61,213 nt of DNA from Oscillospiraceae bacterium (GTDB lineage: Bacteria > Bacillota > Clostridia > Oscillospirales > QAMX01), in contig SVLW01000011.1 in assembly GCA_015067705.1 (NCBI GenBank), forward strand, positions 1 through 61,213. Reading direction: 5' to 3'. A program made the translations under genes and the position numbers. Position 1 is the first letter of the stretch. Each line of letters begins with the position of its first letter. Of this stretch, positions 43,159-52,066 are shown in pieces. The notes under the pieces are model-generated. The model had not been told where the DNA came from. It did no database searches and saw nothing but the letters and a program-made list of their open reading frames with translations.

Positions 43159-44679
43159 TTACTTCACGATGATAGACTGGCCGTCCATCTGTGCGGGCTT
43201 CTCGATGCCCATGAGGTCGAACATGGTGGGAACGATATCGGCCAGCTTGCCGCCTTCCTTGCGCAGTTCCATCTCGCCGGCGCCGCAGATGCAGAAGGGC
43301 ACCAGATTGGTGGTGTGAGCGGTGAAGGGGGTGACGCCGTCGGCATCCAGCATCTGCTCGGCATTGCCGTGGTCGGCGGTGATGACGGCGATGCCGCCCA
43401 GCTCCAGCATACGATCCACCACGCGGCCAACGCAGGTATCCACTGCCTCGACGGAGGCAACGGCGGCATCCATGACGCCGGTATGACCGACCATGTCGCA
43501 GTTGGCGTAGTTCAGGATGATGGCGCCGTACTTGCCGGAATTGATGCGGTCAATGACCTCGTCGGTGACGGTATAGGCGCTCATCTCGGGCTGGAGGTCA
43601 TAGGTGGGGACGTTGGGGGAGTCGATCATCACGCGGTCCTCGCCCTCAAAGACGGTCTCTTCGCCGCCGTTGAAGAAGTAGGTGACGTGTGCGTACTTGG
43701 TGTACTCGGCAATACGAAGCTGCTTCATACCCAGCTTGGAGACCACCTCACCGAAGGGCATGTCGATGCGCTTCGGGCTGAAGGCGATGTGCACATTGGG
43801 CATGGAGGCGTCGTACTGGGTCATGCAGACATAGTAAAGCGGGAAGAAAGCCTTGCGCTCGAAACCGTCAAAGGCCTCGTCCACAAAGGAACGGGTGATC
43901 TCGCGGGCACGGTCCGGACGGAAGTTATAGAAGATGACGGAGTCGTTTTCAGAGATGGTGGCATCGGTGCAGACCACGGGCTTGATGAATTCGTCGGTGA
44001 CGCCTTCGTCATAGCTTGCCTGGATAGCAGCGACAGGATCGGCGTTCTTGACGCCCTCGCCGTAGACCATGGCGGCATAGGCCTGGCCCACGCGGTCCCA
44101 CTTCAGCTCACGGTCCATGGCGTAGTAACGGCCCATGACGGTGGCAACCTGACCGGCGCCGATCTCTTCGCACTTCTTCACGCACTCGGCGACGAAGTCA
44201 AGACCGGACTGGGGCGGCACATCGCGGCCGTCGGTGATGCAGTGGATATAAACCTTCTCAAGGCCGTTGCGCTTGGCCAGTTCCAGAAGGCCCCAGAGGT
44301 GGGTGTTGTGGCTGTGCACGCCGCCGTCGGACATGAGGCCGATCAGGTGGAGGGCAGTGCCGTTCTTTTTGCAGTTCTCGACGGCGCCCATGAAGGCTTC
44401 GTTCTCGAAGAAATCGCCGTCCATGATGGACTTGGTGATACGGGTCAGCTCCTGATAGACCACGCGGCCGGCGCCGATATTGGTGTGGCCCACTTCGCTG
44501 TTGCCCATCTGGCCGTCCGGCAGACCCACGTCCATACCGGATGCGCCGATGGTGGTGTAGGGATTGGAGGCAAAGATGCGGTCCAGATTCGGGGTCTTTG
44601 CTGCATAGACAGCGTTGCCCTTCTGATCGGCATTGACGCCGAAACCGTCCATGATGATGAGGATCAAAGGCTTCTGCAT
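43159..44679 (-). CDS. gpmI: 2,3-bisphosphoglycerate-independent phosphoglycerate mutase
   Basis: A 506-residue metalloenzyme of the alkaline phosphatase superfamily that converts 3- to 2-phosphoglycerate. ILIIMDGFGVN supplies the first metal Asp, GQMGNSEVGHTNIGAGR the phosphorylated Ser, and ITADHGNAEQMLD with FTAHTTNLVPF the C-terminal metal ligands. The start MQKPLILI at 44679 follows AAGGAG by seven bases; six further codons are open upstream without a site. It follows tpiA in the operon pgk-tpiA-gpmI, and length matches the family. Confidence 0.96.
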   Translation of the reverse strand: MQKPLILIIMDGFGVNADQKGNAVYAAKTPNLDRIFASNPYTTIGASGMDVGLPDGQMGNSEVGHTNIGAGRVVYQELTRITKSIMDGDFFENEAFMGAVENCKKNGTALHLIGLMSDGGVHSHNTHLWGLLELAKRNGLEKVYIHCITDGRDVPPQSGLDFVAECVKKCEEIGAGQVATVMGRYYAMDRELKWDRVGQAYAAMVYGEGVKNADPVAAIQASYDEGVTDEFIKPVVCTDATISENDSVIFYNFRPDRAREITRSFVDEAFDGFERKAFFPLYYVCMTQYDASMPNVHIAFSPKRIDMPFGEVVSKLGMKQLRIAEYTKYAHVTYFFNGGEETVFEGEDRVMIDSPNVPTYDLQPEMSAYTVTDEVIDRINSGKYGAIILNYANCDMVGHTGVMDAAVASVEAVDTCVGRVVDRMLELGGIAVITADHGNAEQMLDADGVTPFTAHTTNLVPFCICGAGEMELRKEGGKLADIVPTMFDLMGIEKPAQMDGQSIIVK

Positions 44680-44743
44680 AGTGAATCTCCTTATCAAACA
44701 AAATGGGAGACAGGAAAGTATCCTGCCTCCCTGATTGGAAAAC

Positions 44744-45514
44744 TTACTGATTTGCTGCGTTTACGATCGTAGCGAAATCCAGGGGCTTAAGGGAAGCGCC
44801 GCCGATGAGGCCGCCGTCCACATTGGGCTTGGAAAGAAGCTCCGCTGCGTTGGAGGCATTCATGGAACCACCGTACTGGATGGTAACGCTTCTGGCAACA
44901 CGGGCGCCGTACATCTCACGGATGCAGTCGCGGATTGCGCCGCAGACCTCTTCGGCCTGGTCGGAAGTGGCGGTGCGGCCGGTGCCGATGGCCCAGATGG
45001 GCTCATAAGCGATGACGATGCGCTTGATGTTGGCGGAATCAACGCCGGACAGAGCGGACTTCACCTGCAGGCGGATGTGCTCGATGGTGATGCCCAGATC
45101 GCGCTGCTCGAGGGTCTCGCCCACGCAGACGATGGGACGCAGGCCGGCCTTCAGAGCGGCATGAACCTTGAGGTTCACGGTTGCGTCGGTTTCTGCGAAG
45201 TACTGTCTGCGCTCGGAGTGGCCGATGATGACGTACTTGACGCCCAGCTCGGTGAGCATATCGGCGGAGATTTCGCCGGTGTATGCGCCGCTGGCTTCGA
45301 AGTGCATATTCTGAGCACCGATGGCGATCTTGGCGCCCTTGGTGGCCTTGATGGCGTTGGGAATGTCAACAAACGGTACGCACAGAACGATGTCGCACCA
45401 CTTTGCCTTGGAAACGAGGGGCTTCAGCTCCTCAATCAGCTGACGGGTAGCTGCGGGGGTCTTGTTCATCTTCCAGTTGCCGGCGATGATGGTCTTGCGG
45501 TATCTCAGGTTCAT
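44744..45514 (-). CDS. tpiA: Triosephosphate isomerase
   Basis: A 256-residue TIM barrel. GNWKMNKT at residues 12-19 carries the catalytic Lys, [13 protein letters not shown] the His, and [20 protein letters not shown] the Glu and loop 6. [15 protein letters not shown] is the usual end. It interconverts dihydroxyacetone phosphate and glyceraldehyde 3-phosphate. The start at 45514 (MNLRYRK) is favoured by GGAGG 11 bases upstream; an ATG six codons earlier overlaps that site. It follows pgk after 18 bases. Confidence 0.97.
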   Translation of the reverse strand: MNLRYRKTIIAGNWKMNKTPAATRQLIEELKPLVSKAKWCDIVLCVPFVDIPNAIKATKGAKIAIGAQNMHFEASGAYTGEISADMLTELGVKYVIIGHSERRQYFAETDATVNLKVHAALKAGLRPIVCVGETLEQRDLGITIEHIRLQVKSALSGVDSANIKRIVIAYEPIWAIGTGRTATSDQAEEVCGAIRDCIREMYGARVARSVTIQYGGSMNASNAAELLSKPNVDGGLIGGASLKPLDFATIVNAANQ

Positions 45515-45532
45515 AGTAGTGTCGTCCTCCAA

Positions 45533-46723
45533 TTATTTGTCCTGCAGGCAGGCAATACCGGGAAGCTCGAGACCCTCAAGGAACTCAAGGGAAGCGCCGC
45601 CGCCGGTGGAAATGTGGGTCATCTTGTCGGCAAAGCCCAGCTGCTCAACTGCTGCTGCGGAGTCGCCGCCGCCGATGATGGAGATGGCATTGGAGCCGGC
45701 GATTGCGGAAGCAACTGCACGGGTGCCGCCGGCATATGCGTCAAACTCGAAAACGCCCATGGGGCCGTTCCAGACAACGGTACCGGCGTTTGCAACTGCC
45801 TCGGAGAAGATCTCCACGGTCTTCGGGCCGATGTCGAGACCCATCAGGTCATCCGGGATTGCCATGGTGGGAACAACAGTGGGAACTGCATCAGCAGCGA
45901 AATGATCGGTAGCAAGGGTATCCACGGGGAGCAGGAAGTTGACGCCCTTATCGGCAGCCTTCTTCAGCATCTCTGCAGCGTACTCGACCTTATCGTCCTC
46001 GCACTTGGAGGTGCCGATGTTGCCGCCCTTGGCCTTGGTGAAGGTGTAGGCCATAGCGCCGCCGACGATCAGGGTGTCGACCTTCTCAAGGAGGTTATTG
46101 ATGACGCCGATCTTATCGGAAACCTTGGCGCCGCCCAGAACTGCGACGAAGGGACGCTTCGGATTGGACAGAGCAGTGCCCATCACGTCGATTTCCTTCT
46201 GGATCAGATAGCCGCAGACTGCCGGGAGATAATCGGCAACGCCGGCGGTGGAAGCATGGGCACGGTGAGCGGTGCCGAATGCGTCGTTGACATAGACCTC
46301 AGCCATGGAAGCCAGTTCCTTGGCAAATGCTGCGTCGTTCTTTTCCTCTTCCTTGTGGAAGCGGACGTTCTCGATCATGCCGATCTCGCCGGGCTGGAGA
46401 GAAGCTGCCATGGTCTTGGCGCTCTCACCGATGACGTCTTCTGCCATCTTGACTTCGCAGTCTAAAAGCTCGCTGAGGCGCTTTGCAACGGGAGCCAGGG
46501 AATACTTGGACTTGAACTCGCCCTTCGGACGGCCCAGGTGGGAGCAGAGGATCACAGCAGCGCCCTGCTCTTTCAGATATTTAATGGTGGGGAGAGCACC
46601 CAGAATACGGGTCTCGTCAGTGATGTTCAGATCTTCATCCTGCGGGACGTTGAAGTCGCAGCGGACAAGAACCTTTTTGCCTTTGACGCAAATGTCTTCG
46701 ATGCTCTTTTTGTTGTAAGTCAT
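45533..46723 (-). CDS. pgk: Phosphoglycerate kinase
   Basis: A 396-residue kinase. [11 protein letters not shown] is the N-terminal signature, CSHLGRPKG and ENVRFHKEE the substrate site, [14 protein letters not shown] the hinge, and [20 protein letters not shown] with [12 protein letters not shown] the nucleotide site. It makes ATP from 1,3-bisphosphoglycerate. The ATG at 46723 follows AAAGGAG by eight bases; six extra open codons upstream are not needed. It heads the pgk-tpiA-gpmI-yajC operon, and gap is not in the window. Confidence 0.97.
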   Translation of the reverse strand: MTYNKKSIEDICVKGKKVLVRCDFNVPQDEDLNITDETRILGALPTIKYLKEQGAAVILCSHLGRPKGEFKSKYSLAPVAKRLSELLDCEVKMAEDVIGESAKTMAASLQPGEIGMIENVRFHKEEEKNDAAFAKELASMAEVYVNDAFGTAHRAHASTAGVADYLPAVCGYLIQKEIDVMGTALSNPKRPFVAVLGGAKVSDKIGVINNLLEKVDTLIVGGAMAYTFTKAKGGNIGTSKCEDDKVEYAAEMLKKAADKGVNFLLPVDTLATDHFAADAVPTVVPTMAIPDDLMGLDIGPKTVEIFSEAVANAGTVVWNGPMGVFEFDAYAGGTRAVASAIAGSNAISIIGGGDSAAAVEQLGFADKMTHISTGGGASLEFLEGLELPGIACLQDK

Positions 46724-46788
46724 TTGAAGCGCTCCTTTCAATTTTCAAAAGAAATGCACGAAAGCATAATTCTTTGCCATTCCAGTGT

Positions 46789-46817
46789 ATTATACGTCAT
46801 GAAATCCGAAAAATCAA
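46789..46817 (-). promoter_or_regulatory. Promoter of the glycolytic operon
   Basis: Minus-strand TTGATT (46812-46817) and TATAAT (46789-46794) with a 17-bp spacer, giving a leader of about 60 bases. Confidence 0.75.
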
Positions 46818-46923
46818 GGGTAAAAGCGACTTTTTGTTTGTTTTAGCTAATGAACGAATAAAAGGCGCTCTTTGCCACCTGATTTGTACATTTCGCCACT
46901 TGTAAAAAAAGGGCGGAAAGAGA

Positions 46924-47145
46924 TCATCTGCGTTTTCCGAATAATCGGGAGAGTTTTGCGGCCATGCGGCGACGGCGGACTTCCGTCTCCTCGGGCGACA
47001 GGCGGAACTGTCCGTCCGCCTCCTCCAGGACGCTGCCTTCCCGGGCGCCCTCCGGCAGCGCGGACAGGGGGATTTTCAGAAAACTGCCGTCCTCGCGCTC
47101 ACAGACGGCCTCCGCGGTTCCGATCCGGTCGATGGTCAGGTTCAT
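46924..47145 (-). CDS. DUF3006 family protein
   Basis: A 73-residue protein starting MNLTIDRIGTAEAVCERED, the usual DUF3006 opening, and ending in a basic helix (RRRRMAAKLSRLFGKRR). DUF3006 genes are commonly placed beside ComEC-like MBL genes, as here: its start lies 26 bases downstream of the MBL lipoprotein stop. AAGGAGGA lies about seven bases before the ATG. The role is unknown; the small beta-domain may bind nucleic acid or the MBL partner. Confidence 0.75.
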   Translation of the reverse strand: MNLTIDRIGTAEAVCEREDGSFLKIPLSALPEGAREGSVLEEADGQFRLSPEETEVRRRRMAAKLSRLFGKRR

Positions 47146-47171
47146 GGAAACATTCCTCCTTATCGTTCCGT

Positions 47172-48086
47172 CTATTGATTGGATTCGTTTTCCGGATATA
47201 CCAAAAGCTCCGTCCCGCTGATGTCGGCCAGGATCGTGCCGTCCAGATGGGAGAAGTAAAGCGTGGTGCCCTGCGCTTCATAGCGTTCGATCACGTCCTC
47301 GTCCGGCAGACCGTCGTCGGAATTTGCTTCCGTGGTAAAGACGGCATAGCGGGGATTCACGGCGTCCACCAGTTCCTGACAGGACGCGGTGCGGGAGCCG
47401 TGGTGCGGCACCTTGATGAGATCACAGGCCAGATAATACCCCGCCCCGATCACCTCTTTTTCCATAGCACTGCCCATATCGCCGGAGAAAAATGCACCGA
47501 TGCCGTTATAATCGATGATAAAGGCGATGGAGGCGTCGTTTAAGTCGGAAAATTCCTCGTCCGGATCGGGGGAGAGGAAGGTGAGCGTGGCCTTTCCCAG
47601 CTGCCAGGTGTCGCCGGGCCGGGGCGCATCTGCGGGGATCTCCTGCTCCAGAATGAGATCCAGCGTTCTTTCAAAGACCTTGGTGGTGGTCGTGGCACCC
47701 GGCAGGAATACCTGATGTACGGAATAGGCCTCCAGGATCTTCGGCGCGCTGCCGATATGGTCGGCGTGGGGATGGGTGAGGATCAGGGCGTCCAGTTCCC
47801 GGACGCCATAGCGGTCCAGATAGCCCGCGATGGTCTCGTATTCGCCCGCCGTGCCGGTGTCCACCAGCATGGCATGCTCTCCCTGCAGGATCAGGGTACA
47901 GTCCGCCTGGCCCACGTCCATAAAGACCAGACGCATTCCGTCGGGATCGATCTCCACCTCCTGGGGATATGATTCCCCGAGCAGGATCTCCGCCAGGTCC
48001 AGCAGCTCATACACCACGTCACAGCCGCTCAGAAAGAGGAGACTGAGGATCATAAGAAGTAAAATAGGAATCCATTTCCAGTTCAT
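47172..48086 (-). CDS. ComEC/Rec2-like MBL-fold lipoprotein
   Basis: A 304-residue protein with a lipoprotein signal peptide: LLLMILSLLFLSGC, cysteine at residue 22. The mature part is a metallo-beta-lactamase domain like the C-terminal part of ComEC: MDVGQADCTLI, LTHPHADHIGSAPK (HxHxDH), FFSGDMGSAMEKE, VPHHGSRTA. ComEC degrades one strand of incoming DNA; free-standing lipoproteins of this type may be extracellular nucleases or phosphodiesterases. Membrane helices of ComEC are absent. It is cotranscribed with the DUF3006 gene. Confidence 0.87.
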   Translation of the reverse strand: MNWKWIPILLLMILSLLFLSGCDVVYELLDLAEILLGESYPQEVEIDPDGMRLVFMDVGQADCTLILQGEHAMLVDTGTAGEYETIAGYLDRYGVRELDALILTHPHADHIGSAPKILEAYSVHQVFLPGATTTTKVFERTLDLILEQEIPADAPRPGDTWQLGKATLTFLSPDPDEEFSDLNDASIAFIIDYNGIGAFFSGDMGSAMEKEVIGAGYYLACDLIKVPHHGSRTASCQELVDAVNPRYAVFTTEANSDDGLPDEDVIERYEAQGTTLYFSHLDGTILADISGTELLVYPENESNQ

Positions 48087-48158
48087 AGAAGTTTACTCCG
48101 CTTTCACATTTTTTTGCCGTTGTCATCTTGCCAATCGGCACAAGATACTTTATACTAT

Positions 48159-48187
48159 ATAGTAACACAGCTTCCGCTTTCATGCAA
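48159..48187 (-). promoter_or_regulatory. Promoter of the MBL lipoprotein operon
   Basis: Minus-strand TTGCAT (48182-48187) and TACTAT (48159-48164) with a 17-bp spacer. The plus-strand VanW gene has only a weak candidate, TTGGAA (48190-48195) and TAAAAA (48213-48218), in the same region. Confidence 0.55.
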
Positions 48188-48247
48188 TCTTGGAAAGGGC
48201 TGTGGGATGACTTAAAAACCCGTGTATTTTTATGAGGATAAATCATT

Positions 48248-50116
48248 ATGGCAAATACGACAGTCAAAAGAAAAACCAATCCCACGAAAGGGAAGTCCGG
48301 CCGCCGCAGGAGCAGCTATCGCACCTACACTACGCTCCTGATCTCTCTGATCGCCGTAGTGGCGGCGATTGCCTGTGTGTTCGGCTATCTGGCCTTTGAG
48401 GTATACCGGCAGGACGGCATTTATGACGGCGTTTCCGCCGCGGGCGTGGATCTTGGCGGGCTCTCCCGCCGTGAGGCCGCCGCCGCACTGGAACGGCAGA
48501 TGGGCTCCGTCATGGACAATATGGATTTCCAGGTCATCATTGACGAGGAGAGCTTCCCGGTAAGCTCTGCCGATCTGGGCATTCGCTACAGCGTGGACAG
48601 CGCTGCCGCAGAGGCCTATCAGTACGGCCGCAGCGGCACCTTCTTCTCCCGTGTGGGCGAGGTGTTCCGCGCCAAAATGAGCGGATACGCCGTGGACTTT
48701 GGCTATACCTACAATCTGGATGCCTTCGACCGGGTGGCCCGGGAGATCGCGGATCAGATCAATGTCTCCGCCTCCGGCACCAGCTATGAAGTGGTGGAGG
48801 ACCAGCTGAAGCTGACCGTGGGCTCTGAGGAGCGCTATATTGATCCTCTGGCCATTTCCCAGGCCATGCTTGAGAAAGTGGAGAATAACGCCGCCGGCGA
48901 TATCTCTCTGAAAACCGGCAGCGGCGGCCGCGACAGCATCGACTTTGTATTCATCAAGTCCGTCATCGACCGGGAGCCGGAGGACGCGTATCTGGATGAC
49001 AAGACCGATCCCGAGAACCCCGTGGTGGTGCCCGAGGTGAACGGCCTTTCACTGGATATCGCCGTGGCGGAGGCCGCCATCTTAGAGGACGGCACCGGCC
49101 CCGATCAGAACGTCTATATGATCCCCCTGACCGTGGTGGAAGCCGAGGTCAAGCGGGAGGATATCGTGTTCTATACCTATAACGATCTGATCTCCACCGC
49201 AAAGACCACGCTCAACAAGAATAACATCAACCGTACCGATAACATCCGTCTGGCCTGTGAGAAGATCGACGGCACCATCCTCTATCCCGGTGACGAGTTC
49301 TCCTTCAATAATATCGTGGGCGAGCGCACCTATGCCGCGGGCTTTAAGGACGCCACCATTTATCTGGCCGGCGAGCTGGCCGACGGCGTGGGCGGCGGCA
49401 TCTGTCAGGTGTCCTCCACGCTCTACATCGCGGCGGTGGGCGCGGATCTGGAAATCAGCGAGCGCAAGAACCATCGCTACACCGTGACCTATACCGAGCT
49501 GGGCGAGGACGCCACGGTGGCCTATGACAGCAAGATCGACTTCCGCTTCGTCAATAATTCCGAGCACGCCATCAAGATCCATGTGGTGCAGGAATCCAAT
49601 TATGTGCTGGTGGAATTCTACGGCACCCTCACCGACGAGACCCGCAATAAGACCGTCACCATGGAGCACAAGGTGAAGTCCTACACCGAATACGGCACCC
49701 GCTATGAAATCAGCGAGGATGTGGAAGTGGGCAAGACCAAGGAGAAGAACGGCGGCTACAGCGGCTATACCGTGGAGGTATACCGCGTGGTGAAGGAAAA
49801 CGGCCAGGAAGTCTCCCGCACCAAGGAAAATACCAGTACTTACACCAAGCTTGATAAGACCATTCTCATAAACCCCGCTGAAGCGGAGACGCTGGACGAC
49901 GGCACCGTGGTCTATGTCCCCAAGAAGGACGAACCGGTGGAGCCGGACATCCCGGATGTGCCGGACGAACCCGATGTGCCCGACCTGCCCGATACGCCGG
50001 ACGATCCGGACGGCGGCTCTGACGAGCCCTCCTGGCTGCCGGATGACGGCGGAAACGATGAGCCGGAGGTGCCGGGCGGTTCCTCCTCGGACGAACTGCC
50101 GGATTGGCTGCTTTGA
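48248..50116 (+). CDS. VanW family protein with PG-binding, VanW and G5-like domains
   Basis: A 622-residue cell-wall protein. A basic N-terminus and one membrane helix (residues about 29-50) are followed by peptidoglycan-binding (PF12229-type) repeats, SAAGVDLGGLSRREAAAAL being the first. The VanW domain spans about 325-450 with RLACEKIDGTILYPGDEFSF and GVGGGICQVSSTLYIAAVGA. A G5-like strand region follows (VKSYTEYGTRYEISEDVEVG). The last 60 residues are Pro/Asp/Gly/Glu rich, a likely wall-spanning or flexible tail. VanW proteins are common in Clostridia and are not proof of vancomycin resistance. Confidence 0.9.
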   Translation: MANTTVKRKTNPTKGKSGRRRSSYRTYTTLLISLIAVVAAIACVFGYLAFEVYRQDGIYDGVSAAGVDLGGLSRREAAAALERQMGSVMDNMDFQVIIDEESFPVSSADLGIRYSVDSAAAEAYQYGRSGTFFSRVGEVFRAKMSGYAVDFGYTYNLDAFDRVAREIADQINVSASGTSYEVVEDQLKLTVGSEERYIDPLAISQAMLEKVENNAAGDISLKTGSGGRDSIDFVFIKSVIDREPEDAYLDDKTDPENPVVVPEVNGLSLDIAVAEAAILEDGTGPDQNVYMIPLTVVEAEVKREDIVFYTYNDLISTAKTTLNKNNINRTDNIRLACEKIDGTILYPGDEFSFNNIVGERTYAAGFKDATIYLAGELADGVGGGICQVSSTLYIAAVGADLEISERKNHRYTVTYTELGEDATVAYDSKIDFRFVNNSEHAIKIHVVQESNYVLVEFYGTLTDETRNKTVTMEHKVKSYTEYGTRYEISEDVEVGKTKEKNGGYSGYTVEVYRVVKENGQEVSRTKENTSTYTKLDKTILINPAEAETLDDGTVVYVPKKDEPVEPDIPDVPDEPDVPDLPDTPDDPDGGSDEPSWLPDDGGNDEPEVPGGSSSDELPDWLL

Positions 50117-50123
50117 TGAAAAA

Positions 50124-50162
50124 TCCCCGGCCGGAGCAATATGCTGCCGGTCGGGGACTTTT
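50124..50162 (+). terminator. Terminator after the VanW gene
   Basis: TCCCCGGCCGG (50124-50134) pairs with CCGGTCGGGGA (50147-50157) with one G-T pair, followed by CTTTT. Confidence 0.85.
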
Positions 50163-50182
50163 GTAAAACGGAAAGGAATCCT

Positions 50183-51049
50183 ATGAACGAAAAACGACTC
50201 TTCCGCATCACGCTGAAGCTCTATGCCAAGCGGATGCTCTTTCAGAATCTGCGGGACTGCATCGCGGCGACGCTTTTCTCCATGTCCCTGATGCTCCTGG
50301 GGAACCTCCTGGCACAGCGTTTCCTTCCGGATCTCCGGGTACTCGAGACCACGCTGGATCTCACGCCGTATCTGCCGCAGGTACTCCGGTACTATGCGGT
50401 GCTGCTCTCGGCGCTTTTGCTCTCCGCGCCCCTCACCATGGGCTTTTACGCCTGGCTTTCTGAGCTTTCCATGAACCGAAAACCCCGGCTGCGGGAGATC
50501 TTCAACTGGTTTGGGGATCTGCGGATGGCCGCAAAGGCCTTTGGCGCGGTGCTGTGGTTCGGCGTTATTTGTGTCTTCCAGGCGGTGATCCATCTGGCGC
50601 TGCCCATCGGGCTCATGCTCTTTATCTCGAAGCGGGTGGATGTGATGGGCGCCCAGAGCGCGACGTTTTTGATCGGCCTTCTGACGCTGCTTTTAGCGGC
50701 GGGGATCGGCCTGATGCTGGCAAGAGTGCTGGTTTACCTTCCGGCGCAGTATTTGCTGGCGTCCCATCCGGAGATGCGGATCCGGGAGGCCTATGCCCAG
50801 TGCCGGAAGTTCATGTCCGGCCGCCACTGGGAATTCCTCTTCCTGGTGGGCAGCTTCCTTTTCTGGTTCTATCTGGAGTCCCTGTCCGGCGGCATCCTGA
50901 CGTTCTTTGTCCAGCCGTATTTCACCCTGTCCGTCCTGCTGTTCACCCAGGAGGCCAGAACCCGCTGGATGCACCAGATGGGCAGAACCACCCCCGACCC
51001 CGCCTGGACACCCAGCAGCGCAGAAGAAGAGGAGGAACCCTATGTTTAA
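50183..51049 (+). CDS. DUF975-like integral membrane protein
   Basis: A 288-residue protein with about six hydrophobic segments. The segments YYAVLLSALLLSAPLTMGFY, GVICVFQAVIHLALPIGLML and REAYAQCRKFMSGRHWEFLF recall DUF975 proteins, which carry an SxxxMxGxK-like element at that place. The ATG at 50183 follows AAAGGAA; earlier in-frame codons are in the terminator. The acidic tail (SSAEEEEEPYV) overlaps the start of trmL by eight bases, so the two are coupled. The family link is weaker than for the gene at 13057. Confidence 0.6.
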   Translation: MNEKRLFRITLKLYAKRMLFQNLRDCIAATLFSMSLMLLGNLLAQRFLPDLRVLETTLDLTPYLPQVLRYYAVLLSALLLSAPLTMGFYAWLSELSMNRKPRLREIFNWFGDLRMAAKAFGAVLWFGVICVFQAVIHLALPIGLMLFISKRVDVMGAQSATFLIGLLTLLLAAGIGLMLARVLVYLPAQYLLASHPEMRIREAYAQCRKFMSGRHWEFLFLVGSFLFWFYLESLSGGILTFFVQPYFTLSVLLFTQEARTRWMHQMGRTTPDPAWTPSSAEEEEEPYV

Positions 51050-51542
51050 TCTGGTGCTCCTTGCCCCGGAGATCCCCTCCAATACGGGCAATATTGTCCG
51101 CACCTGTGCCGCCACCGGCTGCAGCCTGCATCTCATCCGGCCTCTGGGCTTTGACACCTCCGACCGGGAACTGAAGCGGGCGGGCCTTGACTACTGGCAC
51201 TTTGTGGACATTACGATCTATGACAGTCTGGAGGATTTTTATGTGAAGTGTCGGCCGAAGCGCTGCTGGTACACCTCCACCAAGGCGGCACGGCGTTATA
51301 CCGACGTCTCCTACGAGCCGGGGGATTATATCTTCTTCGGCCGCGAGACCCGGGGCCTGCCGGAGGAACTGATCCTCAAAAACCTGGATCACGCCATCCG
51401 CATTCCCATGGGCGGCGAGATCCGCAGTCTGAATTTGTCAAACAGTGCGGCCATCGTGCTTTTCGAGGCACTGCGCCAGCATGATTTTACGGGATTACAG
51501 GACGAAGGAAAGTTTGGAGGAAATTATGGTCAGACGAGATAA
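51042..51542 (+). CDS. trmL: tRNA (cytidine/uridine-34-2'-O)-methyltransferase TrmL
   Basis: A 166-residue SPOUT methyltransferase. MFNLVLLAPEIPSNTGNIVR is the typical start, with the knot elements IFFGRETRGLPEELI and IRSLNLSNSAAIVLFEALRQ that bind AdoMet. TrmL 2'-O-methylates the wobble base of tRNA-Leu isoacceptors. GAGGAGGAA precedes the ATG at 51042, inside the end of the upstream gene. The C-terminus overlaps the dCMP deaminase start by 17 bases. Confidence 0.93.
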   Translation: MFNLVLLAPEIPSNTGNIVRTCAATGCSLHLIRPLGFDTSDRELKRAGLDYWHFVDITIYDSLEDFYVKCRPKRCWYTSTKAARRYTDVSYEPGDYIFFGRETRGLPEELILKNLDHAIRIPMGGEIRSLNLSNSAAIVLFEALRQHDFTGLQDEGKFGGNYGQTR

Positions 51543-52017
51543 GGAAAATTACTATCTGGACATTGCGGAGATCGTGTTGGAGCGCTGCACCTGTCTGCGC
51601 AGACACTACGGCGCCATCATCGTGAAGAACGATGAGGTCATCTCCACCGGCTATGTGGGCGCTCCCCGCGGCCGCGCCAACTGCAACGACATCGGCTATT
51701 GCTATCGGGAAAAGCACAACATCCCCCGCGGCACCCGCTATGAGATGTGCCGCAGCGTCCACGCGGAGGCCAACGCCATCATCAGTGCCTCCCGGGATCA
51801 GATGCTGGGCGCCACCATGTATCTGGTGGGCCGGGAAGTCAGCACCGGCGAATATGTCGAGAACCCCAGCTCCTGCAGCATGTGCAAGCGCATGATCATC
51901 AATGCCGGTATCGCCCGCGTGGTGATCCGCCACGACCGGGATCATTATTCCGTGGTGGACGTGGAAAAGGAATGGGTGGAAAACGACGAGTCCCTCCGGG
52001 GCGAGTTCGCATACTAA
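51526..52017 (+). CDS. Deoxycytidylate (dCMP) deaminase, ComEB-like
   Basis: A 163-residue zinc deaminase. The zinc and catalytic motif is SVHAEANAII (His, Glu) and PSSCSMCKRMIINAG supplies the two cysteines. VGAPRG and NCNDIGYCYR match the dCMP deaminase subgroup. It makes dUMP for thymidylate synthesis; ComEB is the Bacillus homologue. The ATG at 51526 is five bases after GGAGG, inside the end of trmL. A terminator follows. Confidence 0.92.
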   Translation: MVRRDKENYYLDIAEIVLERCTCLRRHYGAIIVKNDEVISTGYVGAPRGRANCNDIGYCYREKHNIPRGTRYEMCRSVHAEANAIISASRDQMLGATMYLVGREVSTGEYVENPSSCSMCKRMIINAGIARVVIRHDRDHYSVVDVEKEWVENDESLRGEFAY

Positions 52018-52018
52018 G

Positions 52019-52056
52019 AAAAAAGCCGCGGACGGGTTCTTGCCCATCCGCGGTTT
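52019..52056. terminator. Terminator between convergent genes
   Basis: GCCGCGGACGGG pairs with CCCATCCGCGGT (one mismatch) around TTCTTG. A TTTTTTC tract follows on the minus strand and TTT on the plus. Confidence 0.88.
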
Positions 52057-52066
52057 CCATTTAGAT

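Noticed and set aside
43150-44772. 540-codon plus-strand frame opposite gpmI
   Set aside because: Antisense to a complete phosphoglycerate mutase; same codon-bias artefact.
48248-50116. VanW protein considered as evidence for a vancomycin resistance operon
   Set aside because: VanW-domain proteins are widespread wall proteins, and no vanHAX or vanRS genes are present.
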